A DNA stretch of 45,527 nt from assembly GCA_965223305.1 (NCBI GenBank), contig CBDCWT010000069.1, positions 1 to 45,527 on the forward strand, read 5' to 3'. Positions within the stretch are counted from its first letter, which is position 1. Each line of letters begins with the position of its first letter. The translations under genes and the position numbers were made by a program. This document shows positions 16,843 through 25,219 of the stretch, piece by piece. This stretch comes from CBDCWT01 sp965223305. GTDB lineage: Bacteria > Planctomycetota > Planctomycetia > Pirellulales > Pirellulaceae. The notes beneath the pieces are model-generated. The model saw only the letters and a list, made by a program, of their open reading frames with translations, was not told the origin of the DNA and searched no databases.

Positions 16843-18320
16843 GGTCGAGCAACCTTCCTTCTGTAAATTCTGTCGATCTCATTTTCGCGTTTTGTAAATA
16901 GTATGGAGCGGCTTCGCCGCCGTTTTCTTTTGCGTTCACGCAGACCGGGGGGGGCTCATTGCCGCCCCCCTGGACCCCCGCTAGCCTTTCTCTGTGTTCC
17001 GTTTTTGGGAGGCGTTGTTTGCATTGTCAAATAGACTTTGCCAGTTTCCCAATCGTCGCTGGTCTCGCTGAGGATCGCGCTGACTAACCGCAGGAGCGAC
17101 GCTTCGTTGGGAAACAGCGTTGCCACTCTGGTGCGACGTTTGATCTCCTGGTTTAGCCGCTCAAGCATGTTCGTCGTGCGAAGACGGCGGCGGTGAGAAG
17201 GTTCCAATTCGAACACCGTCAGACTTTCCGCAACGTTGGTCTCGAGCCAACGGGATAGATCCGGCGCCGTCTCGGCGTACTTCTCGACCATCAACTTGAG
17301 GAGACGATCTGCTTCGTGACGATCCGCTGCGTTGAGCACGTTACGCAAGTCCTGGATGACTTCCGGACGCATGGTTATCTTGGGTACGTAGTTCAGAGCG
17401 TTCTGGAGGAGGTGAAACTGGCAGCGCTGCCAGGCCACGCCTGCGAAGCATGCCTTGCGAGCCTGCTTCAGCCCCGCGTGATCGTCGGAAACGATCAACT
17501 GAACACCGTGCAAGCCACGGTCGATCAGACTCTTCAAGAAGCTTCTCCAGTGAACCTCTGCTTCGGAAAGTGAGACGCTGACGCCCAGGATGCTGCGTTG
17601 ACCGTTCTCCAAAATGCCGGTGGCGATCAGTACCGCGCAGTCACGTACGCTGCCTCCGTGGCGAACCTTCTCGTAGCGAGCATCGAGAATCACATACGGC
17701 ACCGTTTCCAGTGGACGCTCCCGCCAGGCTTGCAGTTCTTCGTCCAGCAGCTCGGCGGCCCGACTGACCTGAGTACTACTGACCTCCAATCCACACAGCT
17801 CCTGAGTGATCTCCGCCACTTTCCTGGTCGATACTCCCTGCACGTACATCTCCGCCACCGCTAATTTGAGCGCCCGCTCACTGCGTTCGCCCCGTTCCAA
17901 TGCCGACGGATAGAACTCCACATCTCGGGTCTGAGGAACGTTAACGCGCAGTTGGCCGAGTCGGCTGTTGACCGTCTTGGACTTGTATCCATTGGCATAT
18001 CCACGTCGCGCTTCGGTCCGCTGATACGGCATCGCGCCCAGGGCTTCCGCGCGCTCGAGTTTCATCGCCTCATTCATGAGAATCTCAATCGCGTGCCCCA
18101 TTCCCTCAAAGCCATGTTCGCCGAGTAGTTGGAGCAGCTCTTCGAAACGAGTAGATTGATCGTCGTGGGCCATGTGGGTCTCCTTTCGCTAGAGTAGTGT
18201 CCTGCGAAAAGAAAGATCGACAGCGGCCCACGCTTTTTCAAGCCGCCTATCAGCGACGCTCCGAATCAATTAAGTTCGGCGCGCCACTGCGCTTTTACAG
18301 AAAGAATGTTACACCACCAA
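16843..18320 (-). mobile_element. IS256-family insertion sequence, complete (1478 bp)
   Basis: The boundaries are set by the 8-bp direct repeat AACAGGAG at 16835-16842 and 18321-18328. The ends are imperfect inverted repeats of about 27 bp: the left begins GGTCGAGCAACCTTCCTTCT, the right (reverse complement) begins GGTGGTGTAACATTCTTTCT. One transposase gene fills the interior. Both ends and the gene look intact, so the element may be active. Confidence 0.92.
16956..18173 (-). CDS. IS256-family (mutator-type) transposase
   Basis: This 405-aa DDE transposase shows an N-terminal DNA-binding region (MAHDDQSTRFEELLQLLGEH ... RRGYANGYKSKTVNSRLG) and the catalytic residues in VPYVILDARYEKV (first Asp), LIVSDDHAGLKQARKA (second Asp) and TTNMLERLNQEIKRRTRVAT (Glu). 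The C-H motif AWQRCQFHLLQNAL between the second Asp and the Glu is typical of this family. The length is normal (about 400 aa). It catalyses cut-and-paste or copy-out movement of its own element. Confidence 0.95.
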   Translation of the reverse strand: MAHDDQSTRFEELLQLLGEHGFEGMGHAIEILMNEAMKLERAEALGAMPYQRTEARRGYANGYKSKTVNSRLGQLRVNVPQTRDVEFYPSALERGERSERALKLAVAEMYVQGVSTRKVAEITQELCGLEVSSTQVSRAAELLDEELQAWRERPLETVPYVILDARYEKVRHGGSVRDCAVLIATGILENGQRSILGVSVSLSEAEVHWRSFLKSLIDRGLHGVQLIVSDDHAGLKQARKACFAGVAWQRCQFHLLQNALNYVPKITMRPEVIQDLRNVLNAADRHEADRLLKLMVEKYAETAPDLSRWLETNVAESLTVFELEPSHRRRLRTTNMLERLNQEIKRRTRVATLFPNEASLLRLVSAILSETSDDWETGKVYLTMQTTPPKNGTQRKASGGPGGRQ

Positions 18321-18360
18321 CAGGAGCGGTCCGCCTTTAGCCTTTCGTTTTCGCTTTGGC

Positions 18361-18560
18361 TTGAGGGTTCGGCTCGATGACACTGACTTTCCAAGCAGTA
18401 AAGCAGCCTCGCGAACGTGGTCGCGACACCTTGCAATCTTTAAAGATTCAGACTTTACGAATGGCACTATCGAGTTGGAACTCGTGGGAAAGCCTCTCGC
18501 CAGCGCGGGCCGCATGGCTCGTGGATTCATCGGCATTGCCTTTCGTGCTAAAAAGGACGC
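18361..18560 (+). pseudogene. Fragment of a concanavalin-like glycan-active protein (DUF1080-type)
   Basis: One open frame includes IFKDSDFTNGTIELELVGKP and GRMARGFIGIAFR. The pattern D-F-NGTIE ... RGFIGIAFR is the first half of the lectin-like beta-sandwich of the 3-keto-disaccharide hydrolase / DUF1080-like family found in planctomycetes and Bacteroidetes. The family continues for more than 100 residues after GIAFR, but here the frame turns into unrelated sequence at about 18555. The upstream part is also missing; the IS256 element lies 40 bp away, but its insertion is not what truncates the domain. Confidence 0.5.
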
Positions 18561-18778
18561 TACACCTGCTGTAGAACGCCTGAGTGCTCAACTTGGCGGA
18601 CAGTTCCAAGTCCGCTGAGCATCGCGCACCTTCTGGATTGATCCGGTCTGGCTCGTCAGCTGCAGCTTTGAGCAGCCGCGAGGGTGCCCAAATCGGCCTC
18701 CAATACGCGCAGTTCGACGCAGAGATGAAACCCACCCGTGCGTCAAAGCAAATTAGCTTTCGTGCAGGCAGTGAAATC

Positions 18779-19243
18779 GGCCGACGCGTCGAAATTGATG
18801 GAACCGACGCTCCCGCCTACTACCACTTCAAGATTCCGCGAGTCACTTGAATTCCACCAACCAACGTGGAGCCGCCATAGTCTCTGGCCAGGCGCAGCAG
18901 TGCTTGGTGAAAGCCGCAGTTCGCAAACGCTACTTCCACAGCGGCTACGTTCGAGCGACTCATTCCTCTTCGTATCCAACCTTTCGCGGCGTCGATCCAG
19001 TCGGCTTTGCGGCAGGCTTCGATAACGCGTTCGTGCGGTCCGCGATACCGAAAGACCTTGTGGTGCCAGTGGATAATGCCTCGAAGCAGCTCAATCTCAA
19101 GCCCCCAGCCGTACTTCTCGTTGTCAGCCACCACGGCAGCCTCGGACGGTTCCAGATACGCCAGCGGAAGCCTTCGGCGAAGGGTTCGATTCGGAGTTCA
19201 GCCGGCGGCTCGCTGAGGCGGACACTCCGGCTCCGCTCGCTCA
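18779..19243. repeat. Collapsed colinear copy of 4207-8058
   Basis: 18779-19165 matches 4207-4593; 19164-19223 matches 6313-6372 with one mismatch; about 19219-19243 matches 8038-8058 with a 3-base gap. The three pieces keep the order and orientation of the parent region, so the copy looks like a duplicated 3.85-kb segment that lost two internal blocks. Both junctions fall at short shared sequences (GCCAGC/GCCGGC and CGGAC). Confidence 0.75.
18820..19134 (-). pseudogene. C-terminal half of an HD-domain phosphohydrolase
   Basis: About 104 codons on the minus strand correspond to residues 85-188 of the intact HD protein at 4248-4814 (KYGWGLEIELLRGIIHWHHK ... STLVGGIQVTRGILKW) with a handful of substitutions. 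The N-terminal half, including the NHVYR and YHDIG metal ligands, is absent because the copy breaks off at 19165 and continues with glucosidase-derived sequence. It is non-functional as a phosphohydrolase. Confidence 0.85.
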
Positions 19244-19296
19244 CCCAAATGTGTGTCGCACCAAGTAGGTGCAAACATCGTCGCACATTCACACGA

Positions 19297-19510
19297 ACCA
19301 GGTGAAGATTGGCATTGCCAACTACTCGCTACTTGTCGTCGCGGCGTGCGGGGCATGGGTGCGCCGTCGTGACTGGCTGCTGCTACCGTTGTATTGTACA
19401 TTCCTGTACTATCTCATCCTGCACAGCAGCCTATTGTTCACCTTCCGGTACCTTCTTGTCGTGGTCCCGATACTCCTGATTTTCGAGATGGAACCGGTGC
19501 TACTTGTCCT
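19297..19510 (+). pseudogene. C-terminal remnant of a multi-span membrane protein
   Basis: The frame encodes about 70 residues with three hydrophobic stretches: ANYSLLVVAACGAWVRRRDW, LLLPLYCTFLYYLILHSSLL and FTFRYLLVVVPILLIFEM. The order, with HSS-LF-FRYLLVVVPILLI, resembles the C-terminal helices of membrane glycosyltransferases (family 39/ArnT-like: H-ALF-Y-RYR-P-PFL). There is no N-terminal catalytic part; the sequence before 19250 belongs to the collapsed duplication. This is therefore a truncated gene. Confidence 0.45.
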
Positions 19511-19689
19511 CAAGTGGGCCACGTCTCGCAAACGCCACATCAATCGCGTACAGGACTCTGCAGCCGGGCGTCGTCCTGGTTCAGGATTACGTCCTTGAGT
19601 CGGCGAGACACGAACCTATTTCAGAGAGAGAACTCGGTCAGCAATGCATTCTTCAGCTACTTTCATTCTGCGGCGATTGGGACCCAGAG

Positions 19690-20139
19690 ATGCAGATTTG
19701 GATTGATGCGGACGCTTGTCCTGGTGAAATCAAGGAACTGCTGTTTCGCGCAGCGACTCGCACCAAGACCAAGGTGACGTTAGTTGCAAATCAGCCGTTG
19801 CGGACGCCGCGTTCTGAGTTCATCGACAGCATCTTGGTAGGCGCAGCGATGAACGCCGCTGATCGCCGTATTGTCGAACTAGTTGAGCCCGGTGACTTGG
19901 TTGTGACGGCCGACATTCCACTGGCCGCAGATGTGGTTGCTAAGGGCGGAGCGGCGCTGGATCCTCGCGGTGAACTCTACACGGACGCAAACGTCGGCGA
20001 ACGGGTCGCGGTCCGCAACTTGATGGATGAGCTGCGGGGTGGAGGCTTGGTCACGGGAGGTCCCGGCAACTATTCCACCAAGGATCGGCAGGTTTTCGCG
20101 AATCAACTCGACCGTTGGCTGACAGCAGCAACAGGCTGA
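19690..20139 (+). CDS. yaiI: YaiI/YqxD-family protein (DUF188)
   Basis: This 149-aa cytoplasmic protein begins MQIWIDADACPGEIKELLFR, the signature start of the UPF0178/DUF188 family, and continues with LVANQPLRTPRSEFIDSILV, DLVVTADIPLAADVVAKGGA, ALDPRGELYTDANVGERVAV-RNLMDELR and DRQVFANQLDRWL, all family hallmarks. The fold is PIN-like, and a nuclease role is suspected but not shown. ATG 19690 is the family start; the open frame extends upstream without support. Of the genes between 16843 and 21000 it is the only chromosomal one that looks intact. Confidence 0.9.
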   Translation: MQIWIDADACPGEIKELLFRAATRTKTKVTLVANQPLRTPRSEFIDSILVGAAMNAADRRIVELVEPGDLVVTADIPLAADVVAKGGAALDPRGELYTDANVGERVAVRNLMDELRGGGLVTGGPGNYSTKDRQVFANQLDRWLTAATG

Positions 20140-20299
20140 GAACTCGCCGATCAAAGTAGGTGTCAGGATGGTTCGTGCCTACCGCGTAGGATATCGCCTA
20201 CCGGCTGAAGTCAAGGCCTCGTATTTTCAGGCGGGATGGAATTCTCTGCGAACATGCAGAGAGACGGCCGACTCTGCCCTGTAGCCTATCGCTTCAGAA

Positions 20300-20840
20300 G
20301 GAGCTGCCATACGTCCTTTACTGTCCGCCCCATCGAAGAGACGGAAGTCGAGCAATTTCGCCGTACGATGGCGGTTCCATTTGGAAACGATCCCGCGCCG
20401 GAAAGCCTTGATCGGTTTGTCAACACGTTCGAAGTCAATCGCCTCACGGCAGCCTTCGATGGACAGCAAATGGTGGGAACATTTGGCGCTTTTACGATGA
20501 GTTTGTCGGTCCCGGGCGGCCAGTTGCCGATGGCCGGAACGACGGTCGTTACCGTGTTGCCAACTTCATCGAAGGCAGGGCGTGTTGCGGCAGATGATGC
20601 AGGACCACCTGCGCGAGGTACACGAGCGGGGAGAGCCCATTGCCGGGCTTTGGGCCTCGGAGTCGTCGATCTATGGACGGTTCGGATACGGTCCGGCCAG
20701 CGAGCGGGTGGAGATGACGCTTGATAAACAGTGGGCTCGGCTGCGCAATCCGGTAGACATTCGCGGCAGTATTCAACTTGTCGACAAAAGCGAGGCGCTC
20801 GAGAATCTTCCTGGCGTGTACCAGGTGGTCCACTGGCCTG
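20300..20840 (+). pseudogene. GNAT acetyltransferase (Eis-like), frameshifted and truncated
   Basis: The first frame reads FTVRPIEETEVEQFRRTMAV ... GGQLPMAGTTVVTVLPT. One extra T at 20565/20566 moves the rest into another frame, which reads HRRQGVLRQMMQDHLREVHE then RGEPIAGLWASESSIYGRFG, YGPASERVEMTLDK and so on to about LENLPGVYQ. Removing that single base restores HRRQGVLRQMM, the acetyl-CoA-binding R-x-x-G-x pattern. After 20840 the homology ends; the SCP2-like C-terminal domain of Eis proteins is missing. So there are two lesions: an insertion and a 3' truncation. Confidence 0.75.
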
Positions 20841-21142
20841 GACACCGCGGCGTCACGCACCGTTGTTACAAGAGACAGCACGTGGGTTGTTGGCCACGGC
20901 ATGAGAGTTGTCGTTTTACGGGACCACGATGGAGCCAGGGGCGCAATTCCGTCGTTCATGCTCGTACTAGCAGGATCGCGAGCACGGATTAAGAGTACGA
21001 TACAATAATCATGATCGTAATCGGATTTGCCTTCAGCCGCGGGGTAGCAGCGTCTCTCCGAGAGGCTGACAATCCGTCCTGGTCTCGGAGAGACTCGCCT
21101 ACATGCAGCAGCCCGGGCGACAACAACGAACAGGGAGTCATC
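20841..21142. other. Gap between the acetyltransferase remnant and the sulfatase
   Basis: These roughly 300 bp hold no gene I can support. The sulfatase frame stays open back to 21011 but has no ribosome site there. The long open frame on the opposite strand (20549-21367) overlaps two recognised genes and is a shadow. Confidence 0.45.
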
Positions 21143-22714
21143 ATGGTACGCAATTCGTCGAACGTCGTCTTTATCTTCCTCCTGACGCTCTGGTCGTTGG
21201 CCGACATCTCCATCGCAGCTGAGCAGCAAAAGCCACCCAACATCGTCGTAATCCTGGCCGACGACTTCGGGGTTGGCGATATCCAGGCTCATTATCCGCA
21301 GAACAAGATCGCCACTCCGTATCTCGACCAGCTGGTGCGGGAAGGCCTGAGCTTCACGGACGCCCATAGTCCTTCCGCTGTCTGCTCACCGACGCGCTAC
21401 GGGCTGTTGACAGGCCGTTACTGCTGGAGGACGCGGATGCAGGAGTGGGTCATTGCTGCCTATGAACCGCCACTGATCGACGCTCAGCGTTTGACGCTTC
21501 CGCAGTTTCTGCGCGACCATGGCTACCACACCGCCTGCATCGGTAAATGGCATCTCGGCTGGGATTGGGTGGGGCCACAAAAACCGATGATGCATCCACT
21601 GAAACGCAACTTCCAGAAGCAGCTCAGCTGGGACTTCACGCAGCCGATCCGCGGAGGTCCGATCGATCGTGGGTTTGACGACTACTTCGGAGTGGTGCTG
21701 CCGAACATGCCCCCTTTTTGCTGGATCGAGAACGATCGTGTCACGGAGCTGCCTACCGCCAAGTACGAGTACGCAGAGGAAGAGGGCTTTGTCGTGATGC
21801 CCCGCAGTTTCGAGGGGGCACCCATGGCTCCTGGGTGGCGTTTCGAGGAGATCTTGCCGGAACTGACCCGGCGCGGAGTCGACTACATCCACGAGCGTGC
21901 CAAGGCCGACCAGCCCTTCTTCCTGTACTTCTCGCAGACTTCGCCGCACGAGCCGGTCGTCCCGTCGGAGCCGTTCAAAGGCAAGAGCGGTATCGCTCCG
22001 ATCGCCGACTTTGTGATGGAGACCGACTGGTCGGCAGGCCAGATCATCGAAGCGATCGACGAGGCCGGAGTGGCGGACAACACGATCGTGCTGTTCACCG
22101 CTGACAATGGGCACTCACACTACACCGGTTGGGAAAAGCTGATCGATGCCGGTCACGCACCCAGCGGCCCGTATCGCGGGCACAAGGGTGACATCTGGGA
22201 GGGGGGCCACCGAGTGCCGCTCATCGTCCGTTGGCCGGGCCAGGCTGCTGCGGCCGCTTCTTCCTCGCAGATGGTTTGCCTCACGGACCTGTTCGCCACC
22301 TTCGCGGAGTTGCTTGGCGAGCAACTGCCCGCCGACTGCGCAGAAGACAGCTTCAGTTTTCTGGGAGCTGTTCTCGGCCAACCAGCCGGCACGCCCGCTC
22401 GCCAAACGATGGTCGATCACTCAAACTTCGGCGAATTCGCGTATCGCCAGGGAGATTGGAAGTTGCTCTACAAGCTTGGCAAGCAAAACTTGCAGGCATC
22501 CCGTGGCCATCCGACTGTCGCGGAACTCTATGACCTTTCGAGTGACATTGCCGAAGCCAGAAACCTGGCCTTGCAACAGCCGCAGCGGCTCGCGCAGTTG
22601 ACTGCGGAATTGGCCCAGTTGATTAGCACGGGCGCGAGCCGCCCTGGTGCAAGTGGACGCAACGACTGCCGAGTGCGATTCGACGTCACGCAAGAGTTTC
22701 GTTGGGTTGACTGA
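21143..22714 (+). CDS. Exported arylsulfatase (S1 family)
   Basis: This 523-aa sulfatase hydrolyses sulfate esters, most likely on sulfated polysaccharides. The start is ATG 21143, with GGGAG 6-9 nt upstream, followed by a signal peptide (residues 1-25). The N-terminal metal site is NIVVILADDFG (Asp40, Asp41). The active-site motif is CSPTR at Cys81 within SAVCSPTRYGLLTGRY, the form oxidised to formylglycine by an anaerobic- or FGE-type maturase. GKWHLGWDW supplies Lys and His, and VLFTADNGHSHY gives the second metal ligand pair. The length and motifs are complete. The gene is monocistronic. Its relative at 13220-13360 is a broken fragment of the same family. Confidence 0.93.
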   Translation: MVRNSSNVVFIFLLTLWSLADISIAAEQQKPPNIVVILADDFGVGDIQAHYPQNKIATPYLDQLVREGLSFTDAHSPSAVCSPTRYGLLTGRYCWRTRMQEWVIAAYEPPLIDAQRLTLPQFLRDHGYHTACIGKWHLGWDWVGPQKPMMHPLKRNFQKQLSWDFTQPIRGGPIDRGFDDYFGVVLPNMPPFCWIENDRVTELPTAKYEYAEEEGFVVMPRSFEGAPMAPGWRFEEILPELTRRGVDYIHERAKADQPFFLYFSQTSPHEPVVPSEPFKGKSGIAPIADFVMETDWSAGQIIEAIDEAGVADNTIVLFTADNGHSHYTGWEKLIDAGHAPSGPYRGHKGDIWEGGHRVPLIVRWPGQAAAAASSSQMVCLTDLFATFAELLGEQLPADCAEDSFSFLGAVLGQPAGTPARQTMVDHSNFGEFAYRQGDWKLLYKLGKQNLQASRGHPTVAELYDLSSDIAEARNLALQQPQRLAQLTAELAQLISTGASRPGASGRNDCRVRFDVTQEFRWVD

Positions 22715-22729
22715 AGTGGGGGAAGGCTT

Positions 22730-23090
22730 GAGGCTCGAGGGTTTTCAAGTGTTCTTTGGCTCGCGACGTTCCGCGGTCCTGTAAGTCATCTTGCAGCAAT
22801 GACTTGAATGCTTTGTTGATGCCTGCATCGCGCCGAAAAGCATCGGTTGCATAGTGGTACCGTTTGGAGAGCCGTGAGCTCGGGAAATCTTGGAACCCTT
22901 CAAGGAAAATGGAAGTAAGCCCTAGCGGCCTGAGAATTCGCCGCTGAAATTCATCGGTGACCGCGTTTCCCGTTACCTTCTCAATCATCAGCCCAAGAAG
23001 CGTGTGGTTCGAGTTTGAGTAACTGAAATCTCCTCGCCTCGGAGACAACTGCCGGAACGGGATATCTCGACCCCAAGGATGGGTTCCGTT
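22730..23090 (-). pseudogene. Serine hydrolase (beta-lactamase class C fold), truncated
   Basis: The minus-strand frame (open 23132-22686) includes NGTHPWGRDIPFRQLSPRRG then DFSYSNSNHTLLGLMIEKVT and ILRPLGLTSIFL. YSNSNH is the conserved Tyr-x-Asn element of the family. The preceding SxxK nucleophile block (about 60 residues upstream in intact members) is absent, and so is the C-terminal HxG/KTG region; the frame ends with sequence of different character near 22740. Compare the complete relative at 39724-40998. Confidence 0.65.
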
Positions 23091-23250
23091 TGAACTCTGC
23101 TGCAATGGCCTCCTGGCCCGGCATTCTAGCACACCAGCGGTTTGTTCGGTTTCTGCAGTTACTTCGGTTTGGTGGAATGTTGACAGCGGCGATGGATTCT
23201 GCCCGAGCTAGACTTCCTGTAGCGACTTCTCCCGCGCGGCGTGCTTCAAC

Positions 23251-24174
23251 ATGTCCCGACCGTCATCGACAACTCGACGTCCATCACCAGTCAGCATCTG
23301 GATGGACCTGGCCGATGTTTTGACGCTAGGCGTGTGTGGTTGGAACCGATCTCAGACAACCAACATCGATCGCTTCTATTCGATGTGTCCGGAAGAGGTC
23401 GCTGACTTTTTGGGGGGCCGGCTGCTGAACTTTGGCTATTGGGCCGCCGGAGCGGCAACCCAGCAGGTCGCCGCACGTGCATTGGTTCACCAGGTAGCAC
23501 AGCTGGCGAACCTTCAGTCAGCCGAAACGCTGCTAGACGTCGGCTGCGGCTTTGGTGAAGCAGCTTTGATTCTTCACAGGAAGTACCAAGTAGAGCAAGT
23601 TGTCGGCGTGAATGTGACCGGCTGCCAGCTCGAATTCGCAAGAGCCCGTGCGAGAGCGCTAAGAGTTCAGGGCAACGTCCGCTTCTGCTTTGGCGACGCG
23701 ACGCAGTTGCCGTTTGACGATTCAACATTCGACCACGTGGTCGCTCTCGAAAGTGCTTTTCACTTTGACTCCCGAGAAGCATTCATGGAAGAAGCCGCGC
23801 GCGTCCTGAAGCCCGGCGGGCGAGTGACACTGGCAGACGTCGTTCCCCTGAAGTCGAAGAAGGGTCTCCTGAGAAAGTACGCGGCCTCAAGACTTTGGCT
23901 GTTCCCGATTACAAATGCTTATGGCGCTGAACAGTACGTGTACAAGTTAGGGAAGGCGGGCTTTGAGTCCATTGAGCTACGTTCGATCGGCGCTGCGGTG
24001 TACCCAGGGTATGTCGATTGGACTCTTTCCAGTGAGAATCGCGAGCGATTGCGGCAGCAGCTTGGTCGCACGAAGGCGACGTTGTATCGCTGGCAGACCC
24101 AGTTGCTCAAGGCTCTATTCGAACGCGGGCATCTGGACTACGTAATGGTTAGCGCATCGAAACCGAACTCTTAG
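23251..24174 (+). CDS. Class I SAM-dependent methyltransferase
   Basis: This 307-aa protein belongs to the UbiE/gamma-tocopherol-type small-molecule methyltransferases. Motif I is LLDVGCGFGE (residues 94-103), motif II GDATQLPFDDSTFDHVVALE, and the post-motif EAARVLKPGGRVTLADVV. The N-terminal helices (FYSMCPEEVADFLGGRLLNF-GYW) form a substrate lid, as in sugar or lipid O- and C-methyltransferases. The start is ATG 23251; ATG 23302 (MDLADVLTLG) is an alternative and neither has a clear Shine-Dalgarno sequence. Only 13 bp separate it from the next gene on the same strand, so the two are almost surely co-transcribed. The substrate is unknown. Confidence 0.85.
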   Translation: MSRPSSTTRRPSPVSIWMDLADVLTLGVCGWNRSQTTNIDRFYSMCPEEVADFLGGRLLNFGYWAAGAATQQVAARALVHQVAQLANLQSAETLLDVGCGFGEAALILHRKYQVEQVVGVNVTGCQLEFARARARALRVQGNVRFCFGDATQLPFDDSTFDHVVALESAFHFDSREAFMEEAARVLKPGGRVTLADVVPLKSKKGLLRKYAASRLWLFPITNAYGAEQYVYKLGKAGFESIELRSIGAAVYPGYVDWTLSSENRERLRQQLGRTKATLYRWQTQLLKALFERGHLDYVMVSASKPNS

Positions 24175-24187
24175 TGGTAGCAGAGAC

Positions 24188-25042
24188 ATGACCATCGAAG
24201 GCACGATCGCCGAAGACACGGTTACCATGGTTGAACCACGACGGCCAATCGACGCCGGCAACGTCGCAAGCATACCGCGAAGCGAATGGCCAACGGCGAC
24301 CACGACCTGGTTGCGATACTGCTACATTGGGAGGTGGAATTACACGAGAGGCATTGCTTTGGCAGCACTGATCGGCCTAGCCGGCAGCGCCATCTTCGGC
24401 TGGGGCTTCATGGGGTTTGCGCTGGGAGTCGCGCTGCTGTACGTGGCAATGTCTTTCGCTGGTCTCTGGCTGCTATACGGGCCGCCTTCGGAACGGATAT
24501 TCCGCCAGCTGATGCAGATGGTGAACGCGTCCGGCAAAGAACGCGTCCTCGACGTGCATTTTGGCACATATCGAGCCAGCCGCGCCTTGCTCGAACTGCT
24601 ACCGGCAGCGAAGCTCTTTGCATTGGGAGTGCATGATCCCGAGCACGAATCGGAGCCGGCCGTATTGGATGTGTGGAAGTTCGAACGACCGCCCGTCTCC
24701 CACCCACGATTCGAAGAAGTTGAAGGCGATGTCAGCTCGTTTGGAGTGAGTGATCACGAAGTCGATTTGGTCGTTCTCGGTTTCGGTATCCACGAACTGC
24801 ATTCGGACGAGGAGAAGTCAGAGCTGGTCCGCGAGATTCTCCGGGTTCTAGCTCCGAACGGAAAGCTAATCCTGTTCGAACGCGGTTGGAGTCCACTGTT
24901 GGCTTTCGTCTTCGGTCCGCTGTTCCTGCACTTTACGCCCGCCAAGGCGTGGGACACCTGGTTGCGGAAGTACTTTGAAGACGTCGATCGGACGCGTGTT
25001 TTCGGAATGGTGGATGTGTTCGCGGCCTCCGGTGCGAAATAG
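24188..25042 (+). CDS. Membrane-anchored methyltransferase-like protein
   Basis: This 284-aa protein has two membrane helices near the N-terminus (about residues 56-72, ALAALIGLAGSAIFGWG, and 75-97, GFALGVALLYVAMSFAGLWL), followed by a Rossmann-type domain: RVLDVHFGTYRASRALLELL, DVSSFGVSDHEVDLVVLGFG, ELVREILRVLAPNGKLILFE and RGWSP. The last block is typical of class I methyltransferases, but motif I is VHFGTYRAS in place of the usual GxGxG, so SAM binding is doubtful. It starts 13 bp after the previous methyltransferase gene. The pair may form one system in which the second member is a membrane partner or regulator (inference). Confidence 0.75.
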   Translation: MTIEGTIAEDTVTMVEPRRPIDAGNVASIPRSEWPTATTTWLRYCYIGRWNYTRGIALAALIGLAGSAIFGWGFMGFALGVALLYVAMSFAGLWLLYGPPSERIFRQLMQMVNASGKERVLDVHFGTYRASRALLELLPAAKLFALGVHDPEHESEPAVLDVWKFERPPVSHPRFEEVEGDVSSFGVSDHEVDLVVLGFGIHELHSDEEKSELVREILRVLAPNGKLILFERGWSPLLAFVFGPLFLHFTPAKAWDTWLRKYFEDVDRTRVFGMVDVFAASGAK

Positions 25043-25104
25043 GGCTAGAGAGTCGAAAACGTCTCTAACACGCAACTTCTCCGACACGGCCCCGAGAAGT
25101 CGTG

Positions 25105-25172
25105 GTAACTCAAGTACACCCCACAGGATTCGAACCTGTAACCTCCGGTTCCGCAATAGCAATGGGTATTCA
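25105..25172 (-). pseudogene. Degenerate tRNA (Arg-like), 3' half recognisable
   Basis: On the minus strand the 3' half of a tRNA is readable: anticodon-stem 3' strand ACCGG, variable loop AGGTT, a perfect T-arm ACAGG-TTCGAAT-CCTGT, and an acceptor 3' strand GGGGTGT + A. The part upstream (TTGGGTAGTTGAATACCCAT ...) loosely recalls a D-arm, but it does not pair, and the 5' anticodon and acceptor strands are absent. The anticodon loop would read TTGCGGA; intact planctomycete tRNA-Arg(ACG) genes have a similar 3' half. Not functional. A still more degraded copy lies at 9946-9992. Confidence 0.6.
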
Positions 25173-25184
25173 ACTACCCAAGTT

Positions 25185-25219
25185 TCCTGGTCCTGGTCTT
25201 GGTCTTGGTCCTGGTCTGG
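25185..25219. repeat. CCTGGT/CTTGGT microsatellite
   Basis: Six tandem units of (C/T)(C/T)TGGT occur in a row. It lies directly next to the degenerate tRNA and has no coding role that I can support. Confidence 0.8.

Noticed and set aside
20549..21367. 272-codon frame on the minus strand
   Set aside because: It overlaps the acetyltransferase remnant and the start of the sulfatase and has no domain or ribosome site.
25185..25219. CRISPR-like array
   Set aside because: The tandem six-base units have no spacers; no CRISPR array or cas gene was seen anywhere in the window.
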